Assembly (NCBI GenBank): GCA_023255485.1
Contig: JALRIJ010000002.1
Location: 1 to 37,155 of the forward strand
Direction: 5' to 3'
Length of the DNA: 37,155 nt
From: Flectobacillus sp.
GTDB lineage: Bacteria; Bacteroidota; Bacteroidia; Cytophagales; Spirosomataceae
Shown: one piece after another, positions 16,175 to 24,634 of the stretch
Layout of the letters: every line of letters begins with the position of its first letter
Numbering within the stretch: the stretch's first letter is position 1
The notes under the pieces: generated by a model
What the model was told of the DNA's origin: nothing
The model's input: only the letters and a program-made list of their open reading frames with translations
The model's database searches: none
Translations under genes and position numbers: made by a program

Positions 16175-18721
16175 CTAGAACGAGAAATGCACGGATGCCT
16201 TCACGACAAATGACTTAGGAACATCTCCTTGGTATTTATGATCAAGGTATGTTAAACGGTGGAAAGCTTGAATTCTAAATATTTTAAAAATGTTATCAAT
16301 CCCATAACCAATCTCAGCGTAAGGGGTATTAGCATCTAATGACGAGAATTCGTAATGTCTTTTCAAAGGAACTCCTGTTTGAGAAATTTCATCCTCTATT
16401 CTAATCATCAAATCTTTATTCGATTGTCGTTGACTTCCAAATAAGATATTCGCAGAAGCAATCAAACGCCATTTTAGCTGACGAATTGCAGGGATTCTAT
16501 TGAAAAGCAACCCTTCAAAATTGTGGTTATAGTTTAACGATACATATTGGTCACTCACAAATTCAAAATAGCGCATTGTATTGAACGCAGCACGGTTATA
16601 GAAGAATGTCTGATTCCCTAAGTGTGGGAATAACAAAGGTGCTGGTAAATCTGTTGGAATGTACCCTACTTGTAGGGTATAATCTGAACGTCCCAAATTC
16701 CCTAGACGGAATGATTGAAATACTTTTGCCGTAAAACGGTTATAGTTAAAATCACCGCCTAATAACCCTCTAATTCCTCTTTGATAAGTAAGTGTTACAA
16801 CTGGTACTCGCTTCGTTCCAAGCGTGATACGCTCATTTCCATCCATGATATAGGTTTCATTTTTAGAGAAACGTGCCTCAACGGTTACAAAGGTATTATC
16901 AAAATTAGAACGACGAAGGATTGCCCCTAACTCATCTCTATACATGAATGGAGCCTCAAATTCTACAGGGTTGAAGGTCCTTGTTGTTAAAGCCCCTTTG
17001 AATGACAATCCTTTTGTTGGCTCTGTTGTTAAGAATGCCTCATTTTCTGTACGATAAAAAGCCCCTGAATAATTTCCCCAACGTGTAAAGGCGTAGAAGA
17101 TTTTATTGTCCCCAATAATATCAGGAGTCAAACCAATACGCTCTAAGTCGTGGCTATGTTTGATACCTGCAACTGTCCAATGACGACGAGACAAAATATA
17201 GTTAACTTCACCAGAATATTTAACCCTTTCGTCTTTTGTTCCATATCCTAACCAACCTTTCAATACCCATTGCTTACTAAACTGTGCATTGGTTCTGACA
17301 CCTCCTCTTAAACGCAACCCCTCGATTGCATTAAATGCAATTGCATTCAAGTACGGCCCAACTTCTAATCCTCCAAAACGCTTATAACCACTGGCGATAA
17401 TTTCAGCGATTTCAACATAGGTTTTCACAATGGGTACATTACGAACGGTATCAATGAGTTTGGAGGCTAATAAATCTTGACCTGACATAGGCTCGTGTCG
17501 AGCCTTGACCCAAAATTCAGGGTCTGTTTCTTTAGAATCTTCTGCTGTTTCAGATGGAATATCGTAAAAGCTTAGCTCTTTAGGTTTATTAACCACAAAA
17601 CCCTTATTGGAGATATACATTTTCAAGAGCATACCCGCAGAACCTTTAGAAACCTCAGCAATATCTACCAAGAAACGTACTTTAGACGGCAACCAAGCTC
17701 CATCCGAAGTCTGCTCTAATTCTTGTGAAATTTTAATTTTATCAATAAAGTTGATATTTGCCTCTTTCCCTACCGTTGCATCAATTTGCACTAAAGCATA
17801 AGAAGCCGTATCAATATACGCCTTTCCTACAAAAACTAAATCTTTATCGTTCTTAGGATCAAACTCTAAGCCATAACAAACGTGTCCATCTACATCGACA
17901 GTATCGGCCAAGTACCACTTATACGTCCCTTTCCAGTTGCTACCAATTGGCGAAATGATGTCTTTTCCAACAAAAGGCACAAAGTTGTCATAGAAGTTAT
18001 AATTGGCAAACAAGTTTCCTCCTACCAATTGCGAAATAAATCCACCTTCTTTGACACCCACCCCTTTGATGTTGTTTTTCAAAATCATCTCTTTTTTACG
18101 AGAAGGACTTTCACGGTAATAGAATTTTGAAATTGTTTCAGAAATAAATGTAGGAATAACAGCCTTGCCATCTTCACCCGCTAGTTTTTCAAACTTCGAG
18201 ATAGCTCCCTCTATTTGTTTCATCACTTTCCGTTTTTTGAATTTATCGGAAATGTTATCCACATCTAGTTCCATTTTTGAATACGAATCGTACTCGTAAG
18301 CATTCAAACGCTTACGATCATTTTTTTCAACATTTTCTCGGACTTTACGAAGGATTTTAAACGCAGGGTTTTCTCCAGAATACACAACAACTTCATCCAA
18401 GGATTTGGCTTCTCCTTGAAGTTGGAAATCAATAGCTTGCGTTTTTGCTGTTTTATCTAGTAGCTTTACACGGGTTTTGTAACCTACAGAACTTACGAAA
18501 ATACTGTCTCCAAGCGTTTTAGCTTTAAGCGTAAAGAGTCCTTCAAAATTTGTTTGCGTACCCACATTAAGACCCTTAATCCCTACCGTAGCGAAAGGTA
18601 ATGGGTCTCCGTTTTTGGCATCTGTTACACGCCCCGTGATAACGTACTGAGCTTGTACCGTATAATTCACGAAAGCTAACAATAGCAATGTAAATATTTT
18701 TACTAAGTGGTTATAATTCAT
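16175..18721 (-). CDS. DUF5686 outer-membrane protein with carboxypeptidase-like domain
   Basis: Large predicted outer-membrane protein of unknown function. The 848-residue product has a signal peptide (about 1-24, ending VQAQ), then a carboxypeptidase-regulatory-like beta domain (about 27-105, VTDAKNGDPLPFATVGIKG), the same fold found at the N-terminus of SusC-type proteins. A linker, SLDEVVVYSGENPAFKILRK, leads into the DUF5686 region. The last roughly 380 residues contain many alternating aromatic/polar strands and end in F (KASVHFSF), as expected of a beta-barrel. It has no TonB box that I can recognise and no SusD partner. A TACATTTG box at 18768-18775 may be its promoter. The gene stands alone. 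Confidence 0.85.
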   Translation of the reverse strand: MNYNHLVKIFTLLLLAFVNYTVQAQYVITGRVTDAKNGDPLPFATVGIKGLNVGTQTNFEGLFTLKAKTLGDSIFVSSVGYKTRVKLLDKTAKTQAIDFQLQGEAKSLDEVVVYSGENPAFKILRKVRENVEKNDRKRLNAYEYDSYSKMELDVDNISDKFKKRKVMKQIEGAISKFEKLAGEDGKAVIPTFISETISKFYYRESPSRKKEMILKNNIKGVGVKEGGFISQLVGGNLFANYNFYDNFVPFVGKDIISPIGSNWKGTYKWYLADTVDVDGHVCYGLEFDPKNDKDLVFVGKAYIDTASYALVQIDATVGKEANINFIDKIKISQELEQTSDGAWLPSKVRFLVDIAEVSKGSAGMLLKMYISNKGFVVNKPKELSFYDIPSETAEDSKETDPEFWVKARHEPMSGQDLLASKLIDTVRNVPIVKTYVEIAEIIASGYKRFGGLEVGPYLNAIAFNAIEGLRLRGGVRTNAQFSKQWVLKGWLGYGTKDERVKYSGEVNYILSRRHWTVAGIKHSHDLERIGLTPDIIGDNKIFYAFTRWGNYSGAFYRTENEAFLTTEPTKGLSFKGALTTRTFNPVEFEAPFMYRDELGAILRRSNFDNTFVTVEARFSKNETYIMDGNERITLGTKRVPVVTLTYQRGIRGLLGGDFNYNRFTAKVFQSFRLGNLGRSDYTLQVGYIPTDLPAPLLFPHLGNQTFFYNRAAFNTMRYFEFVSDQYVSLNYNHNFEGLLFNRIPAIRQLKWRLIASANILFGSQRQSNKDLMIRIEDEISQTGVPLKRHYEFSSLDANTPYAEIGYGIDNIFKIFRIQAFHRLTYLDHKYQGDVPKSFVVKASVHFSF

Positions 18722-18877
18722 TTTTACACAAGTAATTAGCCTTCCATCCTGAAAAGCAATAAGAAGACAAATGTAACATTTTAACTATTTTTTTTCGTTT
18801 TAGGGAAATTAATATCTGTCAAGTATATCAATCATACTCTAAAGACATTTTTATCATTCATTTCCCCTATCCTGCAT

Positions 18878-19450
18878 TTAGTCCAAGAAAGTGATTAATT
18901 TTTGAAATGCTCTTCCTCTATGCGAAATGCTTCCTTTTTCCTCCATAGACATTTCAGCGAAGGTTGTTTCGTAGCCATTCGGCACGAAGATAGGATCATA
19001 GCCAAAGCCAGCAGTTCCTTTCAACTCTTCCATAATATGACCTTCTACAATTCCTTCAAACTGTGTAATCACACCTGCTTGAATGAGGGTAATAACAGTT
19101 CTAAAACGAGCCTTTCTATTTACCTGTCCCTTCAATTTCGTCAACAATAGATGGATGTTATCTAACGAGTCACGTTGTTCGCCTGCATAGCGAGCCGAAT
19201 ACACGCCAGGTTCTCCGTTTAAGGCTTCTACCTCTAAACCCGTATCATCCGCAAAACAATCTACATGATAATTGTCAAAAAGGTATTGTGCTTTTTGAAG
19301 TGAATTTGCTTCTAAGGTTGTTCCAGTTTCTGCTAATTCTTCTTCACAACCAATGTCTTTTAAGCTCTGAAGCACAAAATTTGTACCCAACAAGGCTTGA
19401 ATCTCTGCTACTTTATGAGCGTTATTGGTAGCAAAACATAAGGTATTCAT
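18878..19450 (-). CDS. rdgB: RdgB/HAM1 non-canonical purine NTP pyrophosphatase
   Basis: Hydrolyses dITP, dXTP and ITP to monophosphates, keeping deaminated purines out of DNA and RNA. The 190-residue product has the family motifs in order: CFATNNAHKVAEI (5-17), FADDTGLEVEALNGEPGVYS with its acidic metal ligands (about 66-85), SARYAG, FGYDPIFVP and the final SHRGRAFQKL. Length matches the family. It lies 20 bp downstream of the FKBP terminator, so it is transcribed by read-through or from a promoter that overlaps that terminator. I see no clear terminator after it in the 156 bp before the DUF5686 gene. Confidence 0.95.
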   Translation of the reverse strand: MNTLCFATNNAHKVAEIQALLGTNFVLQSLKDIGCEEELAETGTTLEANSLQKAQYLFDNYHVDCFADDTGLEVEALNGEPGVYSARYAGEQRDSLDNIHLLLTKLKGQVNRKARFRTVITLIQAGVITQFEGIVEGHIMEELKGTAGFGYDPIFVPNGYETTFAEMSMEEKGSISHRGRAFQKLITFLD

Positions 19451-19470
19451 ATCATTAAAAGTTTAAATTC

Positions 19471-19502
19471 AAAAAGCCTTCTCATCTAAGAAAAGGCTTT
19501 TT
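19471..19502 (-). terminator. Terminator after the first FKBP gene
   Basis: On the minus strand AAAAAGCCTT (19493-19502) pairs with AAGGCTTTTT (19471-19480), 12-nt loop, ending in U. It lies 20 bp after the FKBP stop and 20 bp before the rdgB start. Confidence 0.8.
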
Positions 19503-19522
19503 GTATCAAAAGAGTTTCATTT

Positions 19523-20407
19523 TTATTTAATGGCAGTAACCGTCACTTCAAAAAGAAGTGGCGAACTCGGAGGAATAGAGTAATAGCCAGTACTCGAATT
19601 TTTAGAACCCGCAGTACCATAAGCAATCGACGAAGGCATCAATAACAAGGCTTTTTCACCTAGCTTCATTTTCAATACCCCTTCTTCAAATCCTTTAATT
19701 AAAGTTCCACTACCCACAACATACGAAAATGAGCCCGAATCAAATACAGCGGTATAATACGTCGCACTTGTCGTAGCATTCAATTTTCTAACAGGATACA
19801 AGAAGCTCCCTGTGTATGTCACTGTCACCGTTTTTCCTGCAACTACGGCAGTATCTTGCTTAGGTTTTTCTACAGTTTTGAAAAATTTCAGTCCAGAATC
19901 TGTTGTCGTAAATGCTGTTGTTGGATAATTTTTAGCAATATAACTAGCTGTTAACTCATCGGCATTCTGAAGTGACTTTAACGAAATATCTAAGCGGACA
20001 GGCTCAGAAATCGTAGAAAGTTGGGCAAACAAAAAAGTAGCAGTACTTCCGACTTTAAGTTTGGAAATGACATAATCCAACAAGGTATTATTCACATTGT
20101 AAGGCAAGCTCATCACAACAGCACTATCCACGATAGAACCATCACTTAACTTAGAGAAGGTATAGCTAACCGTTGCGATTTCGGCTGTTACGGCTGCACG
20201 AGCCGTACTAGAAGCATCGTTTACACTGTAATATACTCCTTCGGTGCTCGTTTCCGTTTGCATCGAAAGCCCCTTCGTTTGAATATATTTTTGTGTGGTA
20301 GCTACGTTTGCTTTGAATTGTGCATCTGAACTGGTATCTACATTAGATACACATGAAGTCATCCAAATAAGCAAAGAGCAGGCAATTAAATATGAAAGTT
20401 TCTTCAT
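19523..20407 (-). CDS. FKBP-type peptidyl-prolyl isomerase lipoprotein (two-domain, I)
   Basis: Predicted surface or periplasmic lipoprotein that catalyses or chaperones proline isomerisation. The 294-residue product starts with a lipoprotein signal (IWMTSC, C19). An N-terminal FKBP-like half (about 75-150) lacks the usual FD and AYG motifs and looks degenerate. The C-terminal half (about 190-294) is a recognisable FKBP domain: VTYTGSFL, AVFDSGS, LIKGFEEGVLKMKLGEKA, SSIAYG and IPPSSPLLFEV. It follows the second FKBP gene by 5 bp, so they are one transcript. The two halves resemble those of its two neighbours, which suggests duplication. Confidence 0.88.
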   Translation of the reverse strand: MKKLSYLIACSLLIWMTSCVSNVDTSSDAQFKANVATTQKYIQTKGLSMQTETSTEGVYYSVNDASSTARAAVTAEIATVSYTFSKLSDGSIVDSAVVMSLPYNVNNTLLDYVISKLKVGSTATFLFAQLSTISEPVRLDISLKSLQNADELTASYIAKNYPTTAFTTTDSGLKFFKTVEKPKQDTAVVAGKTVTVTYTGSFLYPVRKLNATTSATYYTAVFDSGSFSYVVGSGTLIKGFEEGVLKMKLGEKALLLMPSSIAYGTAGSKNSSTGYYSIPPSSPLLFEVTVTAIK

Positions 20408-20412
20408 GATAC

Positions 20413-21330
20413 CTAGTTATCTTTAAAGTCTATAATTTCAAGGTCAAATCTTAGTGGTGCATTGGCAGGAATTCCTCCTTTTCCACTTGTACTATACCCT
20501 AATGAAGAGGGGAATATGATGGTTGCTTTTTCTCCTTTTTTCATTCGGTTTACCCCTTGAAGGAATCCTGTTACAAAGCCGCTGCTAGAACCGATTGTCA
20601 CATCCAATGAATCCTTCTCTGTCCCATCGGTATTTTTGCCATAGTTAGAGTCAAACTTTATCCCATTTAACAAATAGCCTGTATATTTCACCTTAGCGAT
20701 TTTACCTGAAGCTGGATAATCCCCTGTTCCCTCTTTAGTTCTGATATAACGAATACCATAATCTACTTTTTCCGTAAGGGTATATTTTAATTTATTGATA
20801 ATTGTGTCACGAACATAACGGTCGATATCAGCTTCTTCACTAGAGGTATAATAATAAGTAATATCAATACGAAGAGGAGAATTTGCAGGAATATTTTGCG
20901 ATGGGAAAGCCTGAGTACCACCTGCCAATTCAGAGCCAATGATAAATGTTGCTTGTTCGCCCTCTTTCATCAACGAGATGAACTTCTTAAATAGCACAGG
21001 AGATGCTACTGAATAGACAAATTTATAAGGATTATTTTTTGTCGAGCTATCCACCTTTGTCCCATCTAGAAGTGAAATAACGTACTGTAAACGGATGGTA
21101 TCAGCACTTACACAAGTACGACCATCTGCTTTGGCTTTGGTAATCGTATAATACAACCCTGCACCCGACTGTGTCATCGTCAAGTTTTTGCTTTTGATAT
21201 AAGCCTGAATTGCTGCCTCATTTTGACTAGTCACTAATCCTTCTTCAAAAGTTACCTTTGAAAGACAGGCACTTAGCAAGCCTACCATACTAAGTAAGCC
21301 AAAAAATGTAAATAAGTTGTATTTATTCAT
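20413..21330 (-). CDS. FKBP-type peptidyl-prolyl isomerase lipoprotein (two-domain, II)
   Basis: Second of three FKBP lipoproteins. The start is placed at 21330 because the lipoprotein signal begins there (LLSAC, C22); the frame runs up to 21363 but the extra 11 residues would spoil the signal. The 305-residue product again has two FKBP-like halves. The first (about 70-165) contains LDGTKVDSS and PLRIDI but not the full active-site set. The second (about 205-305) contains KVKYTGYLLNGIKFDSN, FVTGFLQGVNRMKKGEKA, SSLGYS and IPANAPLRFDLEI. It lies 5 bp before the third-position gene and after a terminator that separates it from the upstream FKBP gene. Confidence 0.88.
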   Translation of the reverse strand: MNKYNLFTFFGLLSMVGLLSACLSKVTFEEGLVTSQNEAAIQAYIKSKNLTMTQSGAGLYYTITKAKADGRTCVSADTIRLQYVISLLDGTKVDSSTKNNPYKFVYSVASPVLFKKFISLMKEGEQATFIIGSELAGGTQAFPSQNIPANSPLRIDITYYYTSSEEADIDRYVRDTIINKLKYTLTEKVDYGIRYIRTKEGTGDYPASGKIAKVKYTGYLLNGIKFDSNYGKNTDGTEKDSLDVTIGSSSGFVTGFLQGVNRMKKGEKATIIFPSSLGYSTSGKGGIPANAPLRFDLEIIDFKDN

Positions 21331-21434
21331 TGAGTTTCTACAGTTGATTATTTCAAAACGCAATTTACAACTGTGTATTATTAAATGCTGTGTTAAAAAC
21401 TGTTAATTTGTCTAAGCTAAGCCCTTTTGATACA

Positions 21435-21480
21435 AAAAGGTGTTGAGATATAAGTTAAACTCCATACCTCAACACCTTTT
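21435..21480 (-). terminator. Terminator after the upstream FKBP gene
   Basis: AAAAGGTGTTGAG (21435-21447) pairs perfectly with CTCAACACCTTTT (21468-21480), 13 bp, with a 20-nt loop; on the minus strand the stem ends in CCTTTTTG. It lies 18 bp after the stop of the 21499-22410 gene. Confidence 0.85.
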
Positions 21481-21498
21481 CGTACACTATTTTATAGA

Positions 21499-22410
21499 TT
21501 AATGAGCATGTCCATGTTCATCCATTCCCATTCCACCCATTGCTGGGTTTCCACCTGCTTTGAAATCAAGGATTTCAACTTCAAATACCAATACTGAGTT
21601 ACCCGGGATTGGCCCTTGAGCAGCTTCACCATATCCAATAGCTGGAGGAATGATAAATGTAGCTTTTCCACCTTTTTTCATTAATGTCAATGCTTCATTA
21701 AACCCTGGAATCATTTGACCAATTGGCATGTCCACAGGTTGTTTACTTTCGTCAAATACTTTACCATCTAAGAAAGTACCTTTGTACATACATTTACAAA
21801 CATCACCAGCTTTTGGACTAGCTCCTGCACCTGGTTGGCTAATTGCATACAATAAACCTGATGCTGTCTTTTTGAAAGCAACACCTGACTTTTTCACAAA
21901 TGCATCGATTAAAGCAGGAATTTGAGCTTTACGAGTCTCTGCTTCTACTTTATCTTTAGCCGCTTTGTCGGCCATTTCTTTTTCAAATTCTGCTTTTGAC
22001 TGAACTTTAATAATCTTAACAGAGTATTTCAAATCTGTTCCTTTTTTGATAAAAGGAGGCAATTGAGCACCACCCTTCGCCAATGAGTCTACTGGTACGT
22101 GAATCGTAGCACTATCACCCAAAGCTAACAAACGAAGGCCATCTTCAAAACTACCCTTGAAGCCCATTCCACCTTTTGGTTGAATCATCGCACGAGCAGG
22201 ATTGTCGGCAGGAGATTCTTGAAGTAACGAATCGGCTGCATTATAAATTTTAGCGGTAAACGTAACGATATCTCCGTCCTTTAATTTTTTCGCTTTATCG
22301 TCATGGTTATGAAACTGAATTTTAACGCCCTCAACTACCTCTGTACGATTTTTGTTACACGCAACTACCATACTGGCAGCAAGTAATACTCCGCTAATTC
22401 TTTTAAGCAT
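21499..22410 (-). CDS. FKBP-type peptidyl-prolyl isomerase lipoprotein (two-domain, III)
   Basis: The best conserved of the three FKBP lipoproteins. The 303-residue product has a lipoprotein signal (MVVAC, C18). A first FKBP-like half (about 25-135) is followed by a charged helix (KAEFEKEMADKAAKDKVEAE, about 138-157) and a canonical C-terminal FKBP domain (about 185-285) with GKVFDES, MIPGFNEALTLMKKGGKA, AIGYGEAA and IPGNSVLVFEVEI. The tail is Gly/Met/His-rich (GMGMDEHGHAH), a possible metal-binding end. It is 92 bp downstream of the NrnA-type gene with no terminator between. The position next to NrnA and ndk recalls the GldI gliding-motility isomerase of flavobacteria; that link is only inference. 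Confidence 0.9.
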   Translation of the reverse strand: MLKRISGVLLAASMVVACNKNRTEVVEGVKIQFHNHDDKAKKLKDGDIVTFTAKIYNAADSLLQESPADNPARAMIQPKGGMGFKGSFEDGLRLLALGDSATIHVPVDSLAKGGAQLPPFIKKGTDLKYSVKIIKVQSKAEFEKEMADKAAKDKVEAETRKAQIPALIDAFVKKSGVAFKKTASGLLYAISQPGAGASPKAGDVCKCMYKGTFLDGKVFDESKQPVDMPIGQMIPGFNEALTLMKKGGKATFIIPPAIGYGEAAQGPIPGNSVLVFEVEILDFKAGGNPAMGGMGMDEHGHAH

Positions 22411-22502
22411 TTTTCTTAGTTTTTTATTAGTTTTATTTTTATTAATGCGTAATGACTCCTGTACTTTTTATTCATACAGTTCATCACTAAATTAGAATTT
22501 AC

Positions 22503-23528
22503 CTAATTAGGTACTGCCAATAGCTCCTCCTTATAAGAAGGTAAAATAGATAATAATTTATCGATTGTTCCTTGTAAGCCGAGTCCAACGGTTTTTGCTC
22601 CCGAAGCATTTTTATGTCCTCCACCATTAAAATGAGCCGAAGCCAAACGGTTAACGGGAAATTCTTCTACCGAACGGAAAGACATTTTTACAGCATCAGG
22701 GCGTTCTACAATGATTACCGACATGACAATCCCATCAATTTGTAAACCATAGTTCACAATTCCTTCCGTATCTCCTGTTTGTGAATGAAAACGTTTTTGT
22801 TCTTCCGCAGTGATAACAAAATAGGCCACACGGTATTCTGGTAAAACGACCATCTTTTGTCCTAAGATATACCCTAAGAAACGTAGGCGTTCAAAGCTTG
22901 TACAGTCATATACTCGACGATGTACCAAGTTTGTATTCACCCCTAACTCCATAATATCTGCTACAATTCGATGTACCTCTGGAGTAGTACAAGGATGGCG
23001 AAACGACCCTGTATCTGTCATTAAACCTGCATATAAACATTCACCAATGGCTTCATCAAGTAAGTCTTTGTCACCCAAAAGTACGATTAATTGAAATATT
23101 AACTGTGCTGTAGCGGCGGCATGAGTGTCATGATAAACAAAATCAGCAAAACTTTCAGGGAAAGTATGATGATCTATCATTACCTTAATTGCTTTAGAAG
23201 CAAGTACATATTGAGCCATTGCTTCAATACGATCCATTACTGAAAAATCTAGGCAGAAAATAATATCGCAAGAAGCTATTATCTGCTGTGTTTTTTTCTG
23301 AGTACGATAATCTTCATAATTGATTACCTCTTCATTTCCAGGCATCCAAGCAATAAATTTCGGATAATCCGAAGGAGTAATAACCGTTACTTTATGTCCT
23401 TTCTTCTTTAAATATCCAGCTAAACCCAGCGAAGAGCCCAAAGCATCTGCATCAGGTTTATAGTGTGTCGTGATTACAATATTTTTCGGCGTACTGATTA
23501 ACGTCCGAAAGGCATCAAGATTTTGCAT
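22503..23528 (-). CDS. DHH-family phosphoesterase, NrnA-type (nanoRNase/pAp phosphatase)
   Basis: Cytosolic phosphoesterase expected to degrade short RNA pieces and/or 3'-phosphoadenosine 5'-phosphate. The 341-residue product has the DHH domain with HYKPDADALGSSLG (about 22-35), CLDFSVMDR, the DHH motif itself in MIDHHTFPE, and GLMTDTGSFRH. The C-terminal DHHA1 domain contains the GGGH signature in FNGGGHKNASGA. All metal ligands typical of the family appear present. It is transcribed towards the FKBP genes. A TAACTTTG box on the minus strand at 23695-23702 could be its promoter; that would give a leader of about 160 nt containing the hairpin at 23648-23679. Confidence 0.9.
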   Translation of the reverse strand: MQNLDAFRTLISTPKNIVITTHYKPDADALGSSLGLAGYLKKKGHKVTVITPSDYPKFIAWMPGNEEVINYEDYRTQKKTQQIIASCDIIFCLDFSVMDRIEAMAQYVLASKAIKVMIDHHTFPESFADFVYHDTHAAATAQLIFQLIVLLGDKDLLDEAIGECLYAGLMTDTGSFRHPCTTPEVHRIVADIMELGVNTNLVHRRVYDCTSFERLRFLGYILGQKMVVLPEYRVAYFVITAEEQKRFHSQTGDTEGIVNYGLQIDGIVMSVIIVERPDAVKMSFRSVEEFPVNRLASAHFNGGGHKNASGAKTVGLGLQGTIDKLLSILPSYKEELLAVPN

Positions 23529-23874
23529 GCTGGTTCTGTTTTTAACAAAAATAAAACGTTGTTATTTAGCGATTAGGTATTCTGAACAACATTTTTCTAT
23601 TATTGATTATCGCTTAAATGAGTAAATACCTTTTAATCAAACAATTATGAGACCTTTTCTCTGTTGGTATAAGGTCTCAAGCGTACTAAGTGTACAAAGT
23701 TAGCCAATAGTTTACAGTTTATAATTTATCGACTAAACATTTTTGCTGAAACAATAGAAGATCTAGCTTTATTCTGACGCATTATACTACGATTCTATGC
23801 GAATAAACGTTGGAAGTTAGCACATTCAATTGTACATTTACGAGCATGATTACATTATAACCTACATACATAAT
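23529..23874. other. 346-bp intergenic region between divergent nrnA-type gene and ndk
   Basis: No gene is visible here. It contains a perfect 9-bp inverted repeat, TGAGACCTT (23648-23656) and AAGGTCTCA (23671-23679), with a 14-nt loop and no U-run on either strand, so not a terminator. Candidate promoter boxes lie at 23695-23702 (minus) and 23833-23840 (plus). The rest is AT-rich with nothing I can name. Confidence 0.6.
23810..23840 (+). promoter_or_regulatory. Weak candidate promoter of ndk
   Basis: TTGG at 23810-23813 and TACATTTA at 23833-23840 are 19 nt apart; the second differs from TAnnTTTG in its last base. Transcription would begin about 30 nt before the ATG at 23875. Confidence 0.3.
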
Positions 23875-24294
23875 ATGACTACCAATAGAACATTTACGAT
23901 GATTAAGCCTGATGCAGTGGCAGATGGTAACATCGGAGCAATCATTGCAATGATTGAAGAAGCTGGTTTCAGAGTTGTTGCCATGAAAAAGGTATTGTTA
24001 ACGCCTAGCCTAGCGGGCAAATTTTATGAAGTTCATGCAGAAAGACCTTTTTACAATGATTTATGTGCTTATATGTCTTCTGGGCCTATCGTACCAATGA
24101 TTTTGGAAAAAGATAATGCAGTTGCAGATTTTCGTGCATTAATAGGAGCTACAGACCCTAGTAAGGCGGAAGAGGGAACTATCAGAAAACGTTTTGCTAA
24201 ATCAATGACAGCGAATGCTATTCATGGCTCTGATTCTGATGAAAATGCGGCGATTGAAGGCTCTTTCTTTTTTGCTTCGACAGAACAATATTAA
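23875..24294 (+). CDS. ndk: Nucleoside-diphosphate kinase
   Basis: Transfers the gamma phosphate from ATP to other nucleoside diphosphates through a phosphohistidine. The 139-residue product has K11 (TMIKPDAV), the segment [35 protein letters not shown] and the active-site H117 in [12 protein letters not shown]. The ATG at 23875 gives the family's usual length and N-terminus; an in-frame TTG at 23830 would add 15 unrelated residues. It is the only plus-strand gene between guaB and the right end of the window and shares a terminator with the converging cluster. Confidence 0.97.
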   Translation: MTTNRTFTMIKPDAVADGNIGAIIAMIEEAGFRVVAMKKVLLTPSLAGKFYEVHAERPFYNDLCAYMSSGPIVPMILEKDNAVADFRALIGATDPSKAEEGTIRKRFAKSMTANAIHGSDSDENAAIEGSFFFASTEQY

Positions 24295-24315
24295 GACTTA
24301 TTGCTTCCATTGAAT

Positions 24316-24355
24316 AAAAAATCCCTGCACCAGTAAAACGATGCAGGGATTTTTT
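24316..24355. terminator. Bidirectional terminator between ndk and the oxidase cluster
   Basis: A perfect 14-bp stem, 24316-24329 with 24342-24355 (core ATCCCTGCA/TGCAGGGAT), 12-nt loop, flanked by A and T runs. It overlaps by two bases the stop codon of the last gene of the respiratory cluster at 24354-24356. Confidence 0.9.
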
Positions 24356-24623
24356 ATTTAAATGCTTTTTTCAAATTCATTCGCATAATATCTCTCGGCG
24401 AAAGTCCTTTTTTGCTCTTCATCCACCACAAATACCCAACGACCACAACGGCTAAATATGGAGAAACCAACAAGTACAAAATACCCGTATTCAAATTGGA
24501 AGCAATTTGACTTCTACCATTTGAAACCGTACTTTCTACCGTCATTCGACACATCGCACATTGGGCAAAAGGCACTAATTTTGTTAGCAGTATCAATACT
24601 GCAGTTATTAATAGCTTTTTCAT
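24354..24623 (-). CDS. Small membrane protein with N-terminal CxxC, unknown
   Basis: An 89-residue protein, last in the respiratory cluster. Met at 24623 is chosen because a signal-like hydrophobic segment starts there; the frame runs up to 24713 but would overlap the DUF420 gene. After the signal (residues 1-21) comes QCAMCRMTVES with C22 and C25, then a short polar part and one helix at about 46-68, and a basic C-terminus. If the signal is cut or serves as an anchor, the CxxC lies on the periplasmic side, where it could bind copper or be redox-active. It follows the DUF420 gene by 11 bp, so a role in oxidase assembly is possible but unproven. No named family recognised. Confidence 0.65.
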   Translation of the reverse strand: MKKLLITAVLILLTKLVPFAQCAMCRMTVESTVSNGRSQIASNLNTGILYLLVSPYLAVVVVGYLWWMKSKKGLSPRDIMRMNLKKAFK

Positions 24624-24634
24624 TTGTTGAAATT

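Noticed and set aside
12762-23528. A coherent cell-envelope operon from murQ to the NrnA-type gene
   Set aside because: Strong terminators after plsY, the DUF5686 gene and the FKBP genes split this stretch into several transcripts.
23830-23874. Upstream TTG start for ndk
   Set aside because: It would add 15 residues with no family match; the ATG at 23875 gives the standard N-terminus and length.
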